The position numbers were made by a program, and so were the translations under genes. The notes below the pieces were generated by a model. The model did no database searches. It was not told the origin of the DNA and was given only the letters and a program-made list of their open reading frames with translations. From the NCBI GenBank assembly GCA_001275005.1, contig JWZX01003298.1, positions 1 through 32,500 on the forward strand: a DNA stretch of 32,500 bases. Direction: 5' to 3'. Below are positions 17,202 through 24,383 of the stretch, one piece after another. This stretch comes from Chrysochromulina tobinii (taxonomy: Eukaryota; Haptophyta; Prymnesiales; Chrysochromulinaceae). Positions within the stretch are counted from its first letter, which is position 1; every line of letters starts with the position of its first letter.

Positions 17202-18578
17202 ATGGCCGACCCAAGCACCCCGAACGCCACCCTCGGCGCGCTCGCCGCACACTATCTGGCTCCTTGGCGCACCGCCGGAGTGTCCCAGGAGCAGGTTGAC
17301 GCGGCGCACCTGCACTGGGCCGATTATCGAGACGCGCAGTGGGGCGGAGCCGTGCCACTGGGCACGTCGAGGAATCGGCTGCTCCGGGTCAACATCCTTG
17401 GCGGCCGGCTCTACTACGTGAGCTGTGTGGGCCAGCGCTCGACGGCGCGCAAGGTGCGGCAGCGAGCCATCCTAGCGCTGATCCGGGCCACCCTCGCCGT
17501 CCACGAGCTACCCGACGTAGACCTGGTGCTCAGCCTGTCGGACCGGCCGACGGTGCCGCGCCACGCCGTCATGGACGGCTCGCCGCCGCTGGTATTTGGC
17601 TACGTGACGACGGCCTGGCACTGGTCAGTGCCCTTTCCGTACGCTACGTTTGAGCCGCAGCGCTGGGCGCCGCTCTACCGGCAGATCGGCCACCACCCAG
17701 CCCTCGAGGTACGAAAGCCGCAGGCGGTCTGGCGCGGCTCGTGCAACTCGCTGTGCGACATGCTGAAGGGAATGAGGACTGGCGGGGGCGGGGGCGCGAG
17801 CGGCGCTGATCAAAGCGGCGGCACCGGCGCCGGCGGCGCCAGCGGCGGCCGCGGCGGCGGCTGCTCGATTGATCTACTTGACCGGCTGCGCTTGCTGCGA
17901 CACGCGGCACGCTGCCCAGAGCTGACCGACGTCGCGCTCACGAAGGAGCACGTGCACTGCCGCGGCTTCCCCGCGCGTGCCCCTCTGACGCTGCGCGAGC
18001 ACGCGCAGTTCGCGTATCTGATCCACGTCGATGGCAACGGCTTCTCGGGCCGTTTGGAGGAATTGCTCTCCTTAGGAGGCGTGGTGCTCAAAGAGGAGTC
18101 GCCTTTTGAGAGCTGGTACTACCCGCTATTGAGGGCGCATGAGCACGTGGTGCCGCTCGCACGCAACCTGAGCACCCTGTGCGACTCGCTGCGTGCATTG
18201 CGCGAGGAGCCTCGCCGCACCGCCGCGCTCGCTGCCGCCGCCCAGCGCTTCGCAACTGCCTTTCTCGCGCCGGAGAGCGTGATAGGGTACGTAGCTGCGT
18301 TGGTGCGAGGGTATGCCACGCTGCAGCGCTTCCGGCCGCGGCGTCACCCAATGGCCAAGGAGTGGGCAGACGCAGAGACCATGGTCAGCAGGCCGACGGC
18401 GGCCGCGACGACGGACGCCACGCTGCATTCCGCCTCCTTCGGCCATGCCTCCGGCTTCCCCTTCTCCGTCGCCCTGCACACCGGAGGGAGCAATAGTGGG
18501 CACTTTTGCCCGCCGGCGGACGTGTCGTGCTGCAAGCGCCATCCACGGGCGTGCCGACGGCGACGAGGGACGCGTTAA
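17202..18578 (+). CDS. GT90 (CAP10/POGLUT-type) glycosyltransferase
   Basis: The product is 458 residues and transfers sugars (xylose or glucose in known members) to proteins or glycans. Signature elements are DLVLSLSDRPTVPRHA (about 107-122), VWRGS at 176-180, LTKEHVHCRGFP, and the block AYLIHVDGNGFSGRLEELLS (about 271-290). GGVVLKEESPFESWYYPLL and HEHVVPLARNLSTL follow. This order is diagnostic of the CAP10 domain: acidic nucleotide-sugar site, then R/LL and lysine-rich strand, then HYVPV-like segment. A 28-residue Gly/Ser-rich insertion (about 193-220) sits inside the domain. No N-terminal signal peptide or C-terminal KDEL-type signal is visible. Golgi/ER placement is therefore uncertain, or an upstream exon is missing. 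The C-terminal 60 residues, ending in Arg-rich sequence, are unlike the family. Confidence 0.87.
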   Translation: MADPSTPNATLGALAAHYLAPWRTAGVSQEQVDAAHLHWADYRDAQWGGAVPLGTSRNRLLRVNILGGRLYYVSCVGQRSTARKVRQRAILALIRATLAVHELPDVDLVLSLSDRPTVPRHAVMDGSPPLVFGYVTTAWHWSVPFPYATFEPQRWAPLYRQIGHHPALEVRKPQAVWRGSCNSLCDMLKGMRTGGGGGASGADQSGGTGAGGASGGRGGGCSIDLLDRLRLLRHAARCPELTDVALTKEHVHCRGFPARAPLTLREHAQFAYLIHVDGNGFSGRLEELLSLGGVVLKEESPFESWYYPLLRAHEHVVPLARNLSTLCDSLRALREEPRRTAALAAAAQRFATAFLAPESVIGYVAALVRGYATLQRFRPRRHPMAKEWADAETMVSRPTAAATTDATLHSASFGHASGFPFSVALHTGGSNSGHFCPPADVSCCKRHPRACRRRRGTR

Positions 18579-18955
18579 TGTGTGACAACAAAACCCGGGG
18601 TAAGAGGATTTGTTAGAAAGACCCGCCGACTTGGCCGTTTTTGAGGTTAATCTCGGCGCCTCCGGTTCGCGAGAATTCCTACTTGTGAAGAAGAATCGGT
18701 CGGATGCAGCGATCCTTCTCCTCCCTCTCGGCGGCGAAGCCGATCCATTGCGCTCTCGACTCGGGCGCGTGCCCGGGCTCTCCTGTGTCGAGCTATGCGG
18801 CCTGCTCGGTCACAGCCAGCTTTCAGATGAAGTGACGTCACCATGTGCGATCGAACCTCCGCACCGCCTGTTTAAGCCGGACGCCTGCGACGACGTCGCG
18901 TCGTTCTTGACGCCCGCACGCCCGACTCGACACCGCTGCTGATCCCGCATGTGCC
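18579..18955. other. Region between GT90 gene and Cys-rich frame
   Basis: It contains the perfect palindrome TGACGTCA (18833-18840), a CRE/bZIP-type site. A plus-strand frame without ATG (18610-18942, including AAILLLPLGGEA) could hold an upstream exon of the Cys-rich protein. No clear splice pairing was found, so no gene is called. Confidence 0.45.
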
Positions 18956-19393
18956 GTGCTCGTGTGCAGCTGCTCCACCGTCAAGACGGAGATCGAGGCG
19001 CGCATCGCCCGCGGCTATGATCGCAAGTCGCACCCTGGCCACTACGATCTGATGGTCTCGGAGGAGCAGTGCACCAAGGCTAGCCGCACGACGGGCGCCG
19101 GTGCCAAGCCAGGCCCGTACACGGACCTTATCGGATTCGATTACGCCGAGGTCTCGGGCCATCCCACGCAAATGTGCCGCGTGGTCGCGTGCAGCGAGAG
19201 CCAAGTATCGTCCAAGTGCGACTTCTCGACCAACTTTTGCAACATGTATAACCTGTTCTGCCCGGCATCCGACGGCTGCACGCCCGTGACCGTCGACATT
19301 GGCAAGAACCTCACGTGGACCGACGGCGCCTCCTGCAACCACGGCTTCCAGTGCGGCGGCCAGGAGGCGGACATCACGCAGTGCACGCGGTGA
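18956..19393 (+). CDS. Cysteine-rich, probably extracellular protein, 3' exon only
   Basis: The open frame reads CSCSTVKTEIEARIARGYD through KCDFSTNFCNMYNLFCPASD and GASCNHGFQCGGQEADITQC before TGA at 19391-19393. It has about thirteen Cys in 145 codons, NLT and similar glycosylation-like sites, and strong G/C third-position bias on this strand. There is no usable ATG at its 5' end (the frame begins after a TGA at 18909, with GTG at 18956). A splice acceptor GTGTGCAG near 18968 is likely, and the signal peptide should be in an earlier exon. The spaced Cys pattern suggests disulphide-bonded secreted domains. No family was recognised. Confidence 0.5.
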   Translation: MLVCSCSTVKTEIEARIARGYDRKSHPGHYDLMVSEEQCTKASRTTGAGAKPGPYTDLIGFDYAEVSGHPTQMCRVVACSESQVSSKCDFSTNFCNMYNLFCPASDGCTPVTVDIGKNLTWTDGASCNHGFQCGGQEADITQCTR

Positions 19394-19797
19394 GAGCTCA
19401 ACAGTCCGAATGACCAAATCTCTGAGTCAGGGTCGTCGGAGGGTGTCCCAAGGCATCATCAGTTACACCGGTGTCCATCACGTGTATGCCCAAGCGCATA
19501 GAGATCTGTCTTACTTTGAATTGACCTCGTGTGCCGGTCAACTTTTCCTCCTTGGCACATTGCCTTGGGCCCTTGGCATTTAAACCTTGCAAAAACCTTG
19601 GGTTCCTTGGTAGGCTTTCGTGCTGGGCCCCCAAAATTTTCATTTGTCGTGGGGCCTCTCGGCAAAAAGCGTCGGACGCTTTTCGATTCACGAAACAGAG
19701 TCAGCGCGTTCACAGCCAAGGAAACCCCTTCCCGCGAGCTGCACCCGCGAGCCCTCTTCAAGTCGATGGGCACGAACGACTCTGCACGGAAGTGATC
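19394..19797 (+). other. Upstream region of the RanBP2-zinc-finger gene, with a short uORF
   Basis: An in-frame upstream extension exists but starts only at GTG 19531. A 9-codon upstream ORF (ATG 19766, stop 19793-19795) ends two bases before the main ATG at 19798, so it could lower translation of the main frame. A/T-rich repeats of the type CCTTGG occur near 19555-19610. No other gene is seen. Confidence 0.5.
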
Positions 19798-20736
19798 ATG
19801 CTGACGATCCTCATGAAGCAGTCGCAGCTGCTCGAGAAGGAACTCTTCGAGGATCGGGCACAGATGGAGGTGTTGAAACGTAGGCAGGCAGAGCATGACG
19901 CGGTAGTCAAGGAAAAGGATGAGAAGATAGCCGAGCTCGAGGAGGAGCTTAGCAAGCGAAGGCCGCTGAACCAGAGAGTCTTGTGCATTGCTTGCGGTAG
20001 AGTCGCGGGCGAGGTGGAGGAGGAGGAAGCGGTGCCGGAGCCAAAGAAGGAGCCGGAGATCGACACCGCCGAGATACTCGCCAAGCTCGAGCTGCTCAAG
20101 AAAAAGCTCATGTCGACAGAGACGAAGCTCACCTCGGCAGAGCTCCAAAAGGCGATACTCGAGCTGCAGCTCGAGACGAGGACGAGCAAGATCCGTCGCG
20201 AGCTCACGCGCGACCTCGAGAACATCCAGGCCAGGGCACGCGAGGCGCTCGCCACCGTCGCGAAGACGAAGGAGCAGGCGCAGGCGGCGGAGCGCAAGCT
20301 CAGCGACGAGATCGCAACCAAAGGTGTCCAGATTAGGGAGCTACAGGACGGCCTCAAGCGGCGCGACGAGCAGATCGAGTTCTTGATGCAGGTGCACGAC
20401 GCCTCCAAGGAGTGTGAATGGGTACCGGTCTTGGGTGTGGTCTCGGGCGCTCCCAGTCATGATCCCAGCGCCTCGCCAGCAGGCACGAGCGTCGTACCGG
20501 GCGCTGTTCGGGGCGCCGGTGGCTCACCCTATGCGGCAGCGCGACACATCAACAGCGGACTGGGCAGCGGCGGCGGCGGCGCTGGTCGCAACGGTGCAGT
20601 GGGCGCTGCTGTTGCGGAGCTGACCTTTGGCCAAGCCGTCGCCGCCCTCGGACCTTGGCAATGTCGCGTGTGTACACTGCGTAACGAGGCGGCGAGGACG
20701 CTGTGCGAGGCGTGCGGCAGCGACCGCTTTCAGTGA
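19798..20736 (+). CDS. Coiled-coil protein with C-terminal RanBP2-type zinc finger
   Basis: The 312-residue product starts MLTILMKQSQLLEKELF. Residues 8-55 and about 90-215 form long charged heptads (KEKDEKIAELEEELSKR; AELQKAILELQLETRTSK). A lone CxxC (C63, C66; LCIACG) lies between them. A Gly/Ser/Pro-rich linker follows (about 225-280). The last 28 residues are GPWQCRVCTLRNEAARTLCE and ACGSDRFQ, with W287, C289, C292, N296, C303 and C306. That is the RanBP2/NZF consensus W-x-C-x2-C-x3-N-x6-C-x2-C. Such fingers bind ubiquitin or single-stranded RNA. The residues after the first Cys pair (TLRN) fit the ubiquitin-binding NZF type better, but this is inferred. Coiled coils suggest dimerisation. 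Confidence 0.82.
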   Translation: MLTILMKQSQLLEKELFEDRAQMEVLKRRQAEHDAVVKEKDEKIAELEEELSKRRPLNQRVLCIACGRVAGEVEEEEAVPEPKKEPEIDTAEILAKLELLKKKLMSTETKLTSAELQKAILELQLETRTSKIRRELTRDLENIQARAREALATVAKTKEQAQAAERKLSDEIATKGVQIRELQDGLKRRDEQIEFLMQVHDASKECEWVPVLGVVSGAPSHDPSASPAGTSVVPGAVRGAGGSPYAAARHINSGLGSGGGGAGRNGAVGAAVAELTFGQAVAALGPWQCRVCTLRNEAARTLCEACGSDRFQ

Positions 20737-21319
20737 CCCGGTGCCCTGTGCTTGTCGCGCGGCCTCACCGCCTCATCTTGGAGAGCGTTTGAATGTGATC
20801 GGAACGCACCGCACTTTGGCAGACCGCTCGCGTTTCATCGTGGCCGGGAGCGCAAATGGCCTGAAGCCTTTTAGAACAAGCTGAACGAAGCCTAAATAGC
20901 TGAACCGTAGTCATTAGACGCGTCCACGTTAGAATTTTCCTTTCACTCGTAAGTTTTCTTTAAAACGTATGAAGATTGTTCAATGAAGAACACCCTACAT
21001 GTACAACGTCTTAGGACTAGCGGCAAGTACCGTACATATCGATCATCACGAGATATCCGGATGTAGTACCATGTACGAAAGCGAGGAGGGCGAGACTGGT
21101 ATCCATGGTGGTATCGCGTGGGGGTAGGCTGACATGGAGCCAGCGCTGGCATCGCTGAGGCCACCGACCGGACACGCTGCCTCGTCGTGCCTGCCGTGTC
21201 GACAGGACCGCACCGGAGTCGCGTGCACAAATAAAAGTCAAATTGGTGCCGTCACAGGCCGCTCTCCTGTCTCCCCACAGGCCGCAACGCCGGCGTGGCA
21301 CCATCCAGACGACGTAGTT
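20737..21319. other. Convergent 3' region, 583 bp
   Basis: It lies between the RanBP2-finger gene (plus) and the 3' end of the helical-protein gene (minus). AATAAA occurs at about 21230 (CACAAATAAAAGTC) on the plus strand, some 490 bp past the stop. The middle is A/T-richer (TTCTTTAAAACG near 20955). Reverse-strand frames here lack domain character. No gene is called. Confidence 0.5.
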
Positions 21320-22568
21320 TCAGAGCGTATCCTCGAGGTCATCAATTTCCCTCTGGATGGCATCGATCTCTTCGTCCGTCTTGCTGACGCCTTCTGCCTG
21401 CCACGCGCTCAGTATGCCGTCCGCCAAAGCAACCTCGCCGCTCGCCTCGCCGCTCCACTTGCCGCTCCCCGCGCCGCCTTTGCCGCCCTCGGGGCCTCCC
21501 TTTTTGAGCCTGCCTTGCAGCGCCATCTCCGCAGCGAGATTCTTCGGTAAAGCGAGCACCTGTGCGGAGCGGTGTGTAAGCACGAAGGTCAAACTAGGTA
21601 CGGAGCTATCGTACAAGTCGTGATGGCATCTGATGGCATTTGATTGCCCTCTGATGGCATTTGATGATATGTGACTTGGCACGTAGCCGCGGCCATCTCA
21701 TCAGAGGGCAATCAAATGCCATCAGAAGCCATCAGAGGGTAATCAAATGCCATCAGAGGGTAATCAAATGCCATCAGCGGCCCTTTAGAGAGCTTTCAGA
21801 GGGGTGCGGGCACTTCGACCTCCTCGATGGCATCGGGTTAGGGTTAGCATGCAATCGGGTTCGGGCGCAGGCACTCCGACCTCCTCGATGGCATCGGGAT
21901 CGATGCCGAGCGCCTCGGCCTTCTTCTTCTGCTTCGTGAGCTCGAGCAGCTTCTTCATACGCACGAGCTTCGCCACGCGCTGCGCACGCTCCGCCTCCGC
22001 GCGGATGGCCGCGTACAGATTACCCATCACACCTTCGCGCTCGCGCTCGACGTCGCTGCCCGCACGTCGAAAGCCAGCCCGCGCCTCCTCAAGGAGTTCG
22101 AGTGACCGGCTGAAACGGTCTGCGCTCGCCTTGTCGCCGAACACGGACACCGATTCCATCAGTGCCTTGTCGCCGCGCGCCTTCGCCGCCGCACGCAGCT
22201 CGAGCTCCTCTTTGGTTGGTGGTGGCGGACGTGTCGCAGTCTTCCTCACGCCGGGGACGAGAGCGGCGTCGACGCGCGCTGCGACCATTGCGAGCAGCTG
22301 CTGCTGTTCCTCCGTGGCGCCGCCGGCCGCGTCATACGCATCGCGCGTCTCCACGATCAGCATGCGCGCGCGCTCTGCCTGCTTCTGTTTGAGCGCATCC
22401 AAAGCTGCCAGCAGCAGAGCATCAGGCGATCCGCGAGCGTCGCCTGGACCACTGTCAGCGCACATCGTGCACATATCAGCACGGCATGCTACCACCGAAC
22501 ACGTCCAGCAGTTGCACCAGCTGCATGCTGGCTGGCAGCTCAGCAGGATCGCCGCCACAGCCACGCAT
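21320..22568 (-). CDS. Helical, charged protein of unknown function, three exons
   Basis: The preferred model has exon 1 at 22568-22493 (MRGCGGDPAELPASMQLVQL), exon 2 at 22443-21881 and exon 3 at 21559-21320, together 292 residues. Splicing is GGTG/GTAGCA to GTCCAG/GCGAC, then GAGGAG/GTCGGA to GCACAG/GTGCTC. The joins read DVFGG-DARGSPDALLLAAL and DPDAIEE-VLALPKNLAAEM. The protein is mostly alpha-helical: ALDALKQKQAERARMLIVE, LLEEARAGFRRAGSDVERER, AKLVRMKKLLELTKQKKKAE. It ends with an acidic helix, TDEEIDAIQREIDDLEDTL. An alternative start at 22582 without the first intron would give a signal-like but unusually Cys-rich N-terminus; this is judged less likely. No family was recognised. Confidence 0.7.
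21560..21880 (-). other. 321-nt repeat-built intron with long hairpin
   Basis: The donor is GAGGAG/GTCGGAGTG and the acceptor is CTCCGCACAG/GTGCTCGC, preceded by a pyrimidine-rich tract. The body is a tandem array of CTGATGGCATT and TGATTACCCTC or TGATTGCCCTC units in sense orientation. It then continues as an inverted array, so 21622-21656 pairs with 21699-21733. The 5' end contains a second copy of the exon/donor border. Confidence 0.85.
21622..21733. repeat. Inverted repeat, 35-bp arms with 42-bp loop
   Basis: 21622-21656 (GATGGCATCTGATGGCATTT and on) is the reverse complement of 21699-21733 (CATCAGAGGGCAATCAAATG and on), with one mismatch. Both arms are made of the 10-11 bp intron units in opposite orientation. 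In the transcript this would form a near-perfect stem. Confidence 0.9.
21803..21898. repeat. 35-bp direct duplication spanning the exon 2 donor, with TTAGGG-like spacer
   Basis: 21803-21837 and 21864-21898 share GACCTCCTCGATGGCATCGG and flanking bases, with three mismatches and an offset of 61 bp. The right copy holds the real exon end and donor. The left copy lies inside the intron. The 26-bp spacer begins with TTAGGGTTAG. Confidence 0.85.
22444..22492 (-). other. 49-nt candidate intron
   Basis: GGTG/GTAGCATG to GTGGTCCAG/GCGACG. It contains GCTGAT and GCTGAC as branch-like sequences. Removal joins two helical frames (DVFGG-DARGS) and replaces a Cys-rich, non-domain-like reading. The size resembles the 50-nt candidate at 1228-1277. 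Confidence 0.6.
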
Positions 22569-22987
22569 TTCGTCGTGCGCATATTCACGGCGTCGTCGTG
22601 AGCGCGTCGTATTCCCGCTCAGATACGGCCCCCCAAAAGGGCACTTCTGGTGCCATTTCTGTGCGCAATCTACTAGAGAGTTCACACCCACGCAATCGCC
22701 TTTTCCTTCTCGCTAGCAACAACACTCATCCCGTCGGGACTCCACGGAACCCAAATGCAAATCCTCAGCGCCAAGCGCATGGCCAAGCGCTGGCGTTGGG
22801 GTTGAGGGTGTCGTGTGGTTTTGAGATTCGGGCAGCGGCCAAGCCCTCTGCCCGTCTGCCGTCTGCCCTCTGTGAAAGGGAGTGGGAGGGAGTGAAGGGA
22901 CGAGAGTGGGAAGAGCCACAGAGAGTGCTGCAATGCCGCACAAGCTATTTGTCTTCCGCCCCTGTGCGTATGAAAGGCCTGGTGTCT
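22569..22987. other. Promoter side of the helical-protein gene and 3' side of the oxygenase gene
   Basis: This stretch lies between two minus-strand genes. It holds short direct repeats (CCAAGCGCATGGCCAAGCGC near 22775, and GTCTGCCGTCTGCCCTCTG near 22855). No supported gene or clear promoter element was seen. Confidence 0.5.
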
Positions 22988-24247
22988 CTAGTAGCTTGGT
23001 GGTGCCTTGGAAGGATCTGCGAGGTTGATCTTTCGGAGCACGCTGAGCACCTGCTCGCCCGCGGTCATCGGTGGGTAGAGGCGCAGCGCCTCATCGGTCG
23101 CAAAGTCGCCAAGGGGCCGCAGTTCTTTTGTGGACGCGACGTGGGCGAAGAGGGTCGATGAGATGCGCCAGGGGGGGCGGCCAGCCGCTGCCCGCCGCTC
23201 GGCCACCTCGACCGTCTCCGGCAGCACAACGACCTCGTGCATGCCCGCAATCACCTGGCCGCCCGTCAGCCGCTCCATTTGCATGCCAGCCTGCACGAGC
23301 AGGCAGCCGTTGGGGATGGCCACACGCCGCTTGGTACCGTCTCGCAGCCAAACGTGCAGGCCGGGGTAGCGCGACTTGCCGTGGATCGTGAGCAGGTTGA
23401 GGTCGTTGTGGAATCCTGCGAGGATCGTATTGACCTCGTGGTGCTTGCCCAGGTCCGAGCCCGTCGGTGCGAGCAGGTGCGGCCCGTGCTCCATCAGAGA
23501 GGTGATCGCGCTCGAGGGCAGTCCAAACCCCACAGCCGCCATCTCGGCGCACGTGCTCACCGACGCGAGCATCAGATGGCCCCACCGGTCCATCGTCTCT
23601 CCCCAGCGCGGGAAGGCGGCCGGGTGCACGGGCGCCGCATTCAGGTCCTCGTAGCCGGACACTTCCTTCGGACGCTCGCCAATTCGCCAGAAGAAGCGCC
23701 ATTTGGGGTCGGGACCGGAGATCGGCAGCGGCTTGTGCTCGGACGGCATACCCTCGATGCGCTCGATGCACTCGGCGTCGGTCTTGCAGATCGGGATCTC
23801 GACCATGCTGGGCGTCGCGCCTACCTGGTAATGGAACTCCTTGCGCACGTCGGCCATCTTGAGCTCGTCGGGCTGGGCAAAGTAGTCCTCCATCAGGTCG
23901 AGGAAGGCGACCTCGTCCGCCTCGGACACGCGCGAGTCGCGGAGCAGCGCAATGCCCGTCGCCTTGAGCGACTCGGCGAGCGCCTTGCATGCCGTCTGTG
24001 CCTCGACGGACGACGGGTCGTTGAGCCAGCTCGACACGTCGATGACAGGCGCGATGGTGGAGACGGGCGGCAGCTTCATGGGCTCTTCGGGCGGCACGGC
24101 CATCTTGGCGCTTGACTTGGACGCCTCCATGGCAAGCAAAATGTCGCGGATGCCCAGGATGGGATCGGCGGGGCGGGTGCGCAGCACCTCGCACACCGCC
24201 GCGGCCAAAGCCTCCTGCACGCCATGCGCCGCGATGTATTCGGACAT
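22988..24247 (-). CDS. DPY30-like docking segment fused to 2-oxoglutarate/Fe(II) oxygenase (isopenicillin N synthase-like)
   Basis: The product is 419 residues from ATG 24247. Residues 3-40 (EYIAAHGVQEALAAAVCEVL, then RPADPILGIRDILL) match the DPY30/RIIa dimerisation-docking pattern with its RP-x-DP-I signature. Residues 65-400 form an isopenicillin N synthase-type oxygenase: N-terminal VIDVSSWL and ATGIALLRDS, then the jelly-roll iron site H280-N-D282 (FHNDLN) and distal H337 (AGMHEVV). R361-I-S363 binds 2-oxoglutarate. SRYPGLHVWLRDG is the family strand before NGCLLVQAG. The enzyme class couples 2-oxoglutarate decarboxylation to hydroxylation or ring chemistry; the substrate is unknown. DPY30/RIIa domains bind amphipathic helices, often in cilia or chromatin complexes, so targeting of the oxygenase to such a complex is inferred. 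Confidence 0.88.
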   Translation of the reverse strand: MSEYIAAHGVQEALAAAVCEVLRTRPADPILGIRDILLAMEASKSSAKMAVPPEEPMKLPPVSTIAPVIDVSSWLNDPSSVEAQTACKALAESLKATGIALLRDSRVSEADEVAFLDLMEDYFAQPDELKMADVRKEFHYQVGATPSMVEIPICKTDAECIERIEGMPSEHKPLPISGPDPKWRFFWRIGERPKEVSGYEDLNAAPVHPAAFPRWGETMDRWGHLMLASVSTCAEMAAVGFGLPSSAITSLMEHGPHLLAPTGSDLGKHHEVNTILAGFHNDLNLLTIHGKSRYPGLHVWLRDGTKRRVAIPNGCLLVQAGMQMERLTGGQVIAGMHEVVVLPETVEVAERRAAAGRPPWRISSTLFAHVASTKELRPLGDFATDEALRLYPPMTAGEQVLSVLRKINLADPSKAPPSY

Positions 24248-24383
24248 CGAGGGCGGCGCTACCGGTACCGGTACACAGGGGGCGTTAAAGTGTGAAGCTT
24301 CGGTGTCGGTGTGAATTCATACTTAATGATAATAAGATCGTGCACACCCCGTTTTCGTGCTCGGTCTTCATTCACATGACGCA

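Noticed and set aside
18610-18942. Independent plus-strand gene of 110 codons
   Set aside because: It lacks an ATG and any domain. At most it is an upstream exon of the Cys-rich protein.
18872-19417. Minus-strand 181-codon frame opposite the Cys-rich exon
   Set aside because: Ala/Arg/Val-rich composition is typical of the antisense of G/C-third-position codons. The plus frame has ordered Cys spacing.
21830-21850. Chromosome end or true interstitial telomere
   Set aside because: Only about one and a half TTAGGG units are present, inside an intron with genes on both sides.
21785-22601. Plus-strand 265-codon Ser/Ala/Arg-rich frame opposite the helical-protein gene
   Set aside because: It is the antisense of a GC-rich coding strand. 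The minus strand shows charged amphipathic helices and consistent splice sites.
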